Of a stretch of 12,981 bases of DNA, positions 7,829 through 12,981 are shown in pieces; the stretch's first letter is position 1; the number at the start of each line of letters is the position of its first letter. Location: assembly GCA_947258835.1 (NCBI GenBank), contig CAMYJY010000024.1, forward strand, positions 1-12,981, in the 5' to 3' direction. The translations under genes and the position numbers were made by a program. The notes beneath the pieces are model-generated. The model had not been told where the DNA came from, ran no database searches, and saw only the letters and a program-made list of their open reading frames with translations. The stretch is from an uncultured Pirellulales bacterium. Lineage in GTDB: Bacteria; Planctomycetota; Planctomycetia; Pirellulales; Lacipirellulaceae.

Positions 7829-8035
7829 TTAGCGTTTTTTCCCCTTGGTCCGCCGGGGCTTCCAATCCCTGATGACCAGGGCGTCTCCCTCCTGAGTCAC
7901 CACCACCTTCTGATGCTCGCGCCAACCCAGATTCTGGATTAGCGCTTTGGGGATCGTGATCGAATACGAGTACCCACCCACCTTGCCGATCTTGCGGATG
8001 TCTTCTTGTTTGCTGCTTGGGTGTTTCTTGGCCAT
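7829..8035 (-). CDS. AbrB/MazE-type swapped-hairpin DNA-binding protein
   Basis: The product is 68 residues with one AbrB/SpoVT-like domain (about 13-57). The typical parts are RKIGKVGGYSYSITIPKALI (14-33), where ITIPK is the family's core, then LGWREHQKVVVTQEGDALVI. The tail is strongly basic (KPRRTKGKKR). Such proteins form dimers that bind DNA as transition-state regulators or as antitoxins. No toxin gene is adjacent on either side, so it is either a free regulator or an orphan antitoxin. No standard ribosome site precedes the ATG at 8035. A perfect 13-bp palindrome 7 nt upstream could be its own operator. Confidence 0.82.
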   Translation of the reverse strand: MAKKHPSSKQEDIRKIGKVGGYSYSITIPKALIQNLGWREHQKVVVTQEGDALVIRDWKPRRTKGKKR

Positions 8036-8042
8036 GAGTTTA

Positions 8043-8055
8043 CGTAAGCCTTACG
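8043..8055. promoter_or_regulatory. Candidate operator palindrome before the AbrB-like gene
   Basis: CGTAAG-C-CTTACG is a perfect 6-1-6 inverted repeat that ends 7 nt from the start codon. A dimeric AbrB-type protein binding here would block its own translation-initiation region or early transcription. The role is inferred from position and symmetry only. Confidence 0.4.
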
Positions 8056-8076
8056 GATGGATGGTTCTGTAGTTTC

Positions 8077-8105
8077 TGCCAGAACGGCCGGAGGCCGTTC
8101 TGGCA
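8077..8105. repeat. Perfect 13-3-13 hairpin upstream of the AbrB-like gene
   Basis: TGCCAGAACGGCC (8077-8089) and its exact complement (8093-8105) flank a 3-nt loop, GGA. There is no T-tract on either side, so it is not a standard intrinsic terminator. It has the same geometry as the hairpin at 8185-8213. Confidence 0.8.
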
Positions 8106-8169
8106 GGCTCTCTTGTATCGAATATGCCTAGTTCAGCGAGCGCCCCACGGAAGTGGACCAATTCTCGTC

Positions 8170-8181
8170 GAGCGGTAGCTC
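8170..8181. repeat. GAGCGGTAGCTC palindrome, third copy
   Basis: This 12-mer is identical to the inner hairpin of the two long structured repeats (6320-6331 and, inverted, 12366-12377). Here it stands without the rest of that element and lies 4 nt from the 13-3-13 hairpin. Confidence 0.7.
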
Positions 8182-8184
8182 GCA

Positions 8185-8213
8185 GCGGCAGGGCGGCAAA
8201 GCCGCCCTGCCGC
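8185..8213 (-). terminator. Perfect 13-3-13 hairpin after top6A, possible transcript end
   Basis: GCGGCAGGGCGGC (8185-8197) and its exact complement (8201-8213) flank AAA. The hairpin starts 1 nt beyond the top6A stop codon. Its GC-rich stem would end or stabilise the top6 transcript, but no T-tract follows on the minus strand, so termination is a guess. Confidence 0.4.
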
Positions 8214-8214
8214 C

Positions 8215-9354
8215 CTAATCCAGCCAGTCCTTGGCTTGCAGGCGCTCGGGGACGTACACCTCCGTGACGTAGCTGATGTCTTTGGAAATCAGGGATTCGA
8301 CTTCCAACTTAAAATCGTTTTTCAGCATCCGCTGGATTTCGCTCTGCCAGGGCCGCTTCTTTTCAAACCAGGGGTATTTGGCAATCTGGCGGGCCCGCTT
8401 CTTGTCGTTGTCGTTGAGGGCAATCTTGACGCTATCGGACAAGTCGCAACGATCGAAGTCGATACTGCGTAGCCCCAAATATTTTGCCTCGGGGATGGCC
8501 ATCCGCTGCGACTCAAAAGCCAAATTGATGGAGCCCTGCTTCAGCACGCTGTAAATATAATAACCCCAGGGATCGTTATCCAACACGCAATATACGGGTA
8601 GTTTTAGCTCGTTGTGCATCCGAAACAGCAGTCGCCGCACGCCCCGCGGGGGTTGGCCCGCGCCGTGGGTGAGGATGCAGTTGTGCTGCTCCCAAAACTT
8701 GTCTTCATTGAACCGCTGCCAAACCGTGCCTTTTTCGACATGCAGGATAAACTTGGCCTGGCATTTTTTGCGGTCCAGCTGGATCACCTCCGGCTCGACG
8801 ATCGACGGAATCGCATACCCTCCCGAACCCATCCGCGAGCAATCGATCGTGTCTCCCCGATCCAGCAGTGTGATGTTCCCCACCATCGCGCCGCGGTTTT
8901 CGGCATACAGGTGCAGCTCTTCACGGATCGAGTCCAACAACACTTCTACGTCTTCGATGATCGTATCGCACTCGCCCTGCTCATCGAAGGTGTTTTCCTT
9001 GGCCCCTTCAATGGTGTGTTTGAGCATGTAGTACAAACCACGCAAGCTGGTGGTCTTGCCCTGATCCAGCAGCCGTTTGCAACCGCTGGCCACCAGCATC
9101 GTCCGCATGTAAGCCTTGGCCTGCGAGAGGTCGAACAGCTGCCGGCGGTTCTTGCTGTGGCCCATCTCCAAAATGCGTTTGCGGGGGCTGTAGCGGACAT
9201 TCGATAGGGTCCGTGAGGGGATGTCCACACTGGGATCCCGCCGGGCGTGGGCCGCCTTCACCACGCGATCGGCCAGACCCGTCAGGCGGGTCATGGTTTT
9301 TTTGTCGCGCGGCGAAAGTTTTACTTGAGGTTTGCGGGACGGTCTTTTGGCCAT
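8215..9354 (-). CDS. top6A: DNA topoisomerase VI subunit A (Spo11/Top6A)
   Basis: The product is the 379-residue DNA-cleaving subunit of a type IIB topoisomerase, which works as an A2B2 complex with Top6B to pass one duplex through another. After a basic N-terminus comes the winged-helix 5Y-CAP domain. SLRGLYYM (103-110) carries the Tyr pair; Tyr109 is the likely nucleophile by analogy with Spo11. The Toprim domain follows, with its glutamate at 207 (ILHVEKG, 203-209) and the Asp pair at 259 and 261 (VLDNDPWGYY). All key metal and catalytic residues are present, so the enzyme should be active. The length is normal for the family (about 360-390). The start is the ATG at 9354, 40 nt after the top6B stop; the ribosome site is weak. 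It is probably translated from the same transcript as top6B. Confidence 0.95.
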   Translation of the reverse strand: MAKRPSRKPQVKLSPRDKKTMTRLTGLADRVVKAAHARRDPSVDIPSRTLSNVRYSPRKRILEMGHSKNRRQLFDLSQAKAYMRTMLVASGCKRLLDQGKTTSLRGLYYMLKHTIEGAKENTFDEQGECDTIIEDVEVLLDSIREELHLYAENRGAMVGNITLLDRGDTIDCSRMGSGGYAIPSIVEPEVIQLDRKKCQAKFILHVEKGTVWQRFNEDKFWEQHNCILTHGAGQPPRGVRRLLFRMHNELKLPVYCVLDNDPWGYYIYSVLKQGSINLAFESQRMAIPEAKYLGLRSIDFDRCDLSDSVKIALNDNDKKRARQIAKYPWFEKKRPWQSEIQRMLKNDFKLEVESLISKDISYVTEVYVPERLQAKDWLD

Positions 9355-9394
9355 CGGGTGACTCGTGTCTCTGGTGAGAAAATTAGTGTTTTAC

Positions 9395-11590
9395 TTAAAG
9401 TGCTGGGATCTCTTCTGTTTCCGTGTGGACGCGATTGATGGCCGCCTTGTGGGTGCTGGGGTCCACAATCAATACGTTGTCGCCCAGGTTCAAATCCTCC
9501 GGTTTTTCCTCAACAGGCCGTCCGCGGTCGTCGAGTTTCATGTCCGCTTCGGCCGTATGCTTTTTCGCAACGTTGACCAGCTGGTCGTAGAGTTGGCTTT
9601 GGGTGACGCCGTTGATTTCACTCACCGCTGCCGAAACCTCTTTCAGGTAACGCAAAAAGACTTCGCGGCGGTCGGATTGCTGTTTGACTTTCAGGCGGCG
9701 ACGCAAGTACATGCCCAGCTTGCGGCCCACCGCTTGCAGGCCCAGCCGGATCTCCTTTTGGATTTCCGGATAATTGGCAATCGCCTCTTTCGACTCGCTC
9801 GTAAAGGGGACCCACACGCTGGCGATATGCACCATCAGCGAGACAGGGCCCTTGGGCATCGCACCCCGCGATTGACTGAGGCCATAGCCTCGCCAGTTGG
9901 TGCCCAGTACGGTTTGCGTGACCGCGCAGGCCGATTGCTGGAATTGCAGCGGAACCCGGTTGGCGTAACGCAGCACCTCCATTTGTTGGCCTTCCGCCAC
10001 ATTGACCTTTTTCATGGCTTCGTACAACCGCTGGCGTTCCTTGGGCTTGAGCTTGCTGGGGTTCTGCCGGGTCTTCAGCGCCGCGGCCCTGACCAGTTTG
10101 TCGGCCGCCTCGCCTCCCAGGCCATTGAAGGTATGAATCAAAAACTGCCGGACAGTCCGCGTGTCGGTCTCTTCCAGCAACTCCAGCAGCAGGTCCTCGG
10201 TTACGTTTTGCGTCGGTGCCGTGCCACCGTAGGCCAGCCCCACCTCGATTTGGAACGGATTGCCGCGGTACACGGCCGGCGGGCGGGTGGCTGCTGCGTA
10301 AAACTCGCCCGGTACCACCTGGTGCAAACCTTTGAGGATGAGCTCTTCGCCAATGGGGCAGATGCAATCGGTGGCGGGAGCGCTGATCTTGGTTTGCTGG
10401 ACGGCATGGTACAGCTTGTCCGCGTGGGAGCGATCCAGCTTACGGACGTTGGCCCGCGTGCTGACCTGGGCCCCTCCGCAAATCCGTTTGGCCACCGCCG
10501 GGGTGACTCGCGAAAACCGCGTGCGGAAAAACTCGCTAGCGCTCATGGCCTCCGACTCTTCCAGCATTTGGGCCAGGCGTCCCAACTCAATACCGTACGG
10601 GTGCGGCTTGATCTCCTTGGGCTCGGGGGGCAAACGCTCGGCCGAGCTGTCGTACTGGTATTCGTAATCGTCGGGGTCGAGGTAGTGCAGGGTCACGTGC
10701 GGGTTGGCGATCGCCGTCTGTTCCAAATACTCGTCCACGCTGCCCCGGCCGCGGACAAACTTGGCCTGCAGTTCGATGGTAACTCGCGTGCCGTGTGGCT
10801 GCTCGACCCACTCGATGCCATGCTTTTCGATATAACGAAGACCTTTGTCACCGGGGGGAATATCCACACCGTCGCCCCGGCCGTTGAGGATTTTGGGCTG
10901 GTTCTTTTTGGTGTCGATCTGGATCTCGTAATAGTGGGCCGGCTTGCGGACCGACACCTTGGAGATGATCTTGACCGGTTTGCCCGTGGTCTGCACGCCG
11001 TACATGCCCGCCGCGCTGATGCCGATTCCCTGCTGGCCGCGGCTTTGGCGGAGTCGATGAAATTTTGAGCCGTAGAGCAGCTTGCCAAAGATGAGGGGGA
11101 TTTGTTTTTTCAAAATCCCCGGCCCGTTGTCTTGGATGCCGACCTTGTAGCGGTCGGTGGCCGTCTGCTCGATGTGAACCCAAATCTCCGGCAAAATGCC
11201 CGCCTCCTCGCAGGCATCCAGCGAGTTGTCCACCGCCTCTTTCACCGTGGTCAGCAGGGACTTGCGGGGATTGTCGAAACCGAGTAAGTGGCGGTTTTTG
11301 GCAAAAAATTCGCTGACTGAAATGTCCCGCTGGCCAGCCGCCATGGCCTGGGCCGTACTCCGTCGTTTGACGGCCCGTTTTTTATTGCCCGTCCCGCTGC
11401 CGTCCGGCGCTGCCGTCTTTCCCGGCCGCTGGAGCGTTCCAGCGCGGCTGCCGGCGAGACGCTTGGTCGATTTGCCTGGACGTGCGGCGCGGCCAGCCGA
11501 CGAGATGGTTGCCGGCCGCTTTTTTTTGACTTTCTTGCGGGGACCCGCCTGCGCGGCGGGCTTTTTTTTCTTACGCTTTGCGGTTGCCAA
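9395..11590 (-). CDS. top6B: DNA topoisomerase VI subunit B (GHKL ATPase)
   Basis: The product is a 731-residue ATPase subunit that drives strand passage with Top6A. Residues 1-82 are a Lys/Ala/Pro-rich tail. The GHKL fold follows: KEAVDNSLDA (117-126, catalytic Glu118 and Mg-binding Asn122), DNGPGI (154-159) and SRGQQGIGIS (183-192). An H2TH region lies at about 333-404, and the transducer domain runs from about 441, with VPFTSESKEAI holding the likely switch Lys601. Residues 462-533 look like a second H2TH copy. I chose a TTG start at 11590: GGAGAGG ends 5 nt upstream, and a TATAAT at 11661-11666 lies before it. The longer frame from 11917 would begin upstream of that promoter. An internal ATG at 11344 would remove the tail but has no ribosome site. 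Known archaeal Top6B proteins are about 530-620 residues. Confidence 0.93.
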   Translation of the reverse strand: MATAKRKKKKPAAQAGPRKKVKKKRPATISSAGRAARPGKSTKRLAGSRAGTLQRPGKTAAPDGSGTGNKKRAVKRRSTAQAMAAGQRDISVSEFFAKNRHLLGFDNPRKSLLTTVKEAVDNSLDACEEAGILPEIWVHIEQTATDRYKVGIQDNGPGILKKQIPLIFGKLLYGSKFHRLRQSRGQQGIGISAAGMYGVQTTGKPVKIISKVSVRKPAHYYEIQIDTKKNQPKILNGRGDGVDIPPGDKGLRYIEKHGIEWVEQPHGTRVTIELQAKFVRGRGSVDEYLEQTAIANPHVTLHYLDPDDYEYQYDSSAERLPPEPKEIKPHPYGIELGRLAQMLEESEAMSASEFFRTRFSRVTPAVAKRICGGAQVSTRANVRKLDRSHADKLYHAVQQTKISAPATDCICPIGEELILKGLHQVVPGEFYAAATRPPAVYRGNPFQIEVGLAYGGTAPTQNVTEDLLLELLEETDTRTVRQFLIHTFNGLGGEAADKLVRAAALKTRQNPSKLKPKERQRLYEAMKKVNVAEGQQMEVLRYANRVPLQFQQSACAVTQTVLGTNWRGYGLSQSRGAMPKGPVSLMVHIASVWVPFTSESKEAIANYPEIQKEIRLGLQAVGRKLGMYLRRRLKVKQQSDRREVFLRYLKEVSAAVSEINGVTQSQLYDQLVNVAKKHTAEADMKLDDRGRPVEEKPEDLNLGDNVLIVDPSTHKAAINRVHTETEEIPAL

Positions 11591-11660
11591 GGGGGCCTCT
11601 CCGTTGCTGTCTGACGATACTCCTGTCCGCTGGGACCCGGTGAGTTTAGCGGTGGTGCGG

Positions 11661-11666
11661 ATTATA
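11661..11666 (-). promoter_or_regulatory. -10 box of the top6B-top6A promoter
   Basis: The minus strand carries a perfect TATAAT here. The -35 region is poor (TGGGTG at 17 nt), so an activator or an alternative sigma factor is possible. The predicted start near 11654 would leave about 64 nt before the TTG at 11590. This supports that start over any upstream one. Confidence 0.45.
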
Positions 11667-11830
11667 ACGTCAAATTTGCCGGGCACCCAGGGCCCGATTT
11701 GAGCCAGGGGCCCGCTGACGTGTCCCACAGGGCTCCCTCGGTTTTCGTCATAATGCGAGCCAAGCTTATTTCCAGGAGATAAATACTCATCGCTACGACC
11801 CGGCCTGGCCGACATCTCTACATACGAGGG

Positions 11831-11863
11831 GCGGCAGAGCCCGCCCCCGGCTCGAACGGGGGG
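11831..11863 (-). repeat. 33-nt dispersed GC-rich repeat, copy 2
   Basis: This is the inverted counterpart of 71-103 (29 of 33 bases match). Its ends extend into GGCGGC (11830-11835) and GCCGCC (11863-11868), giving a stem-loop. It lies in the 304-nt divergent region between top6B and the secreted-protein gene. Confidence 0.6.
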
Positions 11864-11894
11864 CCGCCAACCTTGCTTATTGAGGAGATCCAAG

Positions 11895-12323
11895 ATGTTC
11901 TCTTGTAAGATCTGCATCCAGTGGATGGTCTTGTTGCTCGTGACTGGGTGGCACAGCTGCCAACAAGTACCTGCCCATGGTGGCGAGGGTCACTGGCAGC
12001 GCAGTATCAGTTACCAAAGTAAGCAGGATTTGTTCGCCAATTACCAGGTGGGCCCGCATCCCTGTAGCACCACCGCGCAGATGTATATTTCGCCGCAACC
12101 GGTGCCCCCGCACGTGGGACATACCTACACCACCTACCAACCCTTCATGCCGCACGAGTACCTCCACAAACATCGGCGCTCGCATTATGCCCACGCCCCC
12201 GGAGCGGGCTGGACCCGCACGACCGTGCGTTATGGCACCGGCGGCTTGCGGTGGCAAAATATGTGGCACAAACTCAGCCCACCGTGGAGCAACCTAAAAC
12301 TATTCCAGGAACTTCTACCGTGA
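11895..12323 (+). CDS. Small secreted His/Pro/Tyr-rich protein, unknown function
   Basis: The product is 142 residues. A signal sequence (MFSCKICIQWMVLLLVTGWH...) has a hydrophobic core at about 9-18 and two candidate cleavage sites: a Cys at 22 and the AHG near 28-29. The mature part is rich in Tyr, Pro and His, with 12 His overall and a dense group in MPHEYLHKHRRSHYAHAP. That could bind metal, but this is only a composition argument. I recognise the general style from small planctomycete exported proteins, not a named family. The ATG at 11895 follows GAGGAGA by 6 nt; the in-frame codon at 11880 lies before that site and is unlikely. It is divergent from top6B and about 140 nt before the next secreted-protein gene. 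Confidence 0.7.
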   Translation: MFSCKICIQWMVLLLVTGWHSCQQVPAHGGEGHWQRSISYQSKQDLFANYQVGPHPCSTTAQMYISPQPVPPHVGHTYTTYQPFMPHEYLHKHRRSHYAHAPGAGWTRTTVRYGTGGLRWQNMWHKLSPPWSNLKLFQELLP

Positions 12324-12339
12324 GCAAATCCAACTTGGA

Positions 12340-12453
12340 ACGAGGCCAGAGCCTCGAACCAATGTGAGCTACCGCTCAGGAAGTCATTGGCCCGCTCCCG
12401 TTGGTCGCTACCAACCTTGACTCAAATACGATGAATTCCGCCCCCTCAGGAGA
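12340..12453 (+). repeat. Structured leader-like repeat, copy B
   Basis: This copy has the same four-hairpin element as 6245-6357, in the plus orientation. Hairpin 1 is CGAGGC-CAGA-GCCTCG (12341-12356). The CCAATG/CATTGG stem encloses GAGCTACCGCTC (12366-12377), and GTTGGT-CGCT-ACCAAC follows. The last bases, AGGAGA (12448-12453), are the ribosome site of the next gene, whose ATG lies 8 nt further on. The element therefore fills most of the space between the two secreted-protein genes. Confidence 0.88.
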
Positions 12454-12461
12454 ATAATTTC

Positions 12462-12902
12462 ATGACGTCCGCCCACCTCGCCCGGCAGGAACCCGTGGAC
12501 GCATTGCGGACATTGTCCCTCAGCGTGACGCGGGGTGGCCCAGTTGTCTGGGTGTCGGTTGCTGCGGCATTGCTGGTTACCCTGAGCACCGCCGCGGCAT
12601 ACGCCGAACCCGGATATCTAAAACCCGCGCGCCGCGCGCAGCAATTCAACTGGCACGGCCAATATTCCCACGCGGCTTACGGTGGACCGGTGGCGCTCGT
12701 TGTACCCCCCACCGCCCAGCTACAAACCTCTTGGAGCTGGGGCGCACCCAGCACCCACGTCCGGCGGATTGATCACCAATTTGGCCGTGATTACGTGGGA
12801 CCAGGCGGGGCGAGTTTTCGACCCACGCCGCGCTGGCCCAGGTGCACCGATCAGTTCGGCGTGTACTATGTCCGTGGCCCTTGGTACCCCACTCAGCCCT
12901 AG
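12462..12902 (+). CDS. Small secreted protein, unknown function
   Basis: The product has 146 residues. A long N-terminal region with Arg residues precedes a hydrophobic stretch (about 28-45) and the cleavage motif AYA-E (46-49), so it is exported. The mature part is rich in Tyr, Trp, Gly and Pro, with no cysteine pair and no catalytic motif I know. Segments such as QLQTSWSWGAP and HQFGRDYVGPGGASF recall other uncharacterised planctomycete secreted proteins. The ATG at 12462 is well placed after AGGAGA at 12448-12453, which is the end of the structured repeat. The gene is in tandem with the preceding secreted-protein gene and may be followed by another small gene 29 nt after its stop. Confidence 0.68.
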   Translation: MTSAHLARQEPVDALRTLSLSVTRGGPVVWVSVAAALLVTLSTAAAYAEPGYLKPARRAQQFNWHGQYSHAAYGGPVALVVPPTAQLQTSWSWGAPSTHVRRIDHQFGRDYVGPGGASFRPTPRWPRCTDQFGVYYVRGPWYPTQP

Positions 12903-12931
12903 GGACGCAGCTGAGCAGGGGCAGTGATTTC

Positions 12932-12981
12932 ATGCGCAGCGGTTACCAAGGACGGTCCTCCCCGAAAATGAGCCGGTGGGC
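12932..12981 (+). CDS. Possible start of a further small gene, cut by the window end
   Basis: An ATG preceded by AGGGG (about 12 nt upstream) opens a frame that continues to the end of the window for 16 codons (MRSGYQGRSSPKMSRW). The bases before the ATG (GATTTC) resemble those before the preceding gene (AATTTC). The stretch is too short to assign a product, and no signal sequence is visible yet. Confidence 0.3.
   Translation, partial: MRSGYQGRSSPKMSRW

Noticed and set aside
9365..11068. 567-codon open frame on the plus strand opposite top6B
   Set aside because: It lies entirely across the strongly conserved top6B gene and its neighbour region and shows no domain. Long antisense frames are expected in GC-rich coding DNA.
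11591..11917. Upstream extension of top6B to an 840-residue product
   Set aside because: It would begin upstream of the TATAAT at 11661-11666, overlap the divergent gene's start, and add sequence with no conserved features.

Overview
The window looks chromosomal and comes from a Planctomycetota bacterium, most likely of the Pirellulales type. That placement rests on four things I can read: an LptD-like outer-membrane protein with a planctomycete-style long N-terminus, an alginate-export-type beta-barrel, small Tyr/His/Pro-rich secreted proteins with no known function, and a bacterial topoisomerase VI gene pair. It is inferred from protein style, not from a marker gene. There are no rRNA, tRNA, CRISPR or insertion-sequence genes.

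Layout. 1-401 is a leader with a good sigma70-like promoter (TTGACC-N18-TATACT). 402-3539 (+) is an LptD-like LPS-assembly porin, followed by a large imperfect hairpin and 0.4 kb of palindrome-rich DNA. 4049-4564 (+) is a free-standing PtsP-type GAF domain. It converges with, and its stop codon overlaps, a beta-barrel porin of the alginate-export type (4561-5937, -). Next come three minus-strand genes that look like one operon behind a TATAAT promoter near 7573: a holin-like small membrane protein, a four-helix membrane protein and a DUF1353 protein. A lone AbrB/MazE-type DNA-binding protein (7829-8035, -) has a palindrome just before its start. The top6B-top6A operon (11590-8215, -) follows. 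Divergent from it are two, perhaps three, small secreted proteins (11895 onward, +).

Functional reading. lptD and the alginate-export-type barrel concern the outer membrane. top6B and top6A together would make a heterotetrameric type IIB topoisomerase, which is usually archaeal or plant. Its B subunit has two unusual parts visible here: a lysine-rich N-terminal tail of about 80 residues, and what reads as a second copy of the H2TH region inserted in the transducer domain.

The most intriguing non-coding signal is a 113/114-nt element present twice (6245-6357 on -, 12340-12453 on +). The copies are about 93% identical, share four hairpins, differ almost only outside the stems, and end in a Shine-Dalgarno-like AGGAGA. 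Both point toward a gene for an exported protein. It could be a structured 5' leader or a small dispersed repeat. Other short palindromic repeats (the 12-mer GAGCGGTAGCTC, two 13-3-13 perfect hairpins, a 33-nt repeat) fill most of the remaining intergenic DNA.
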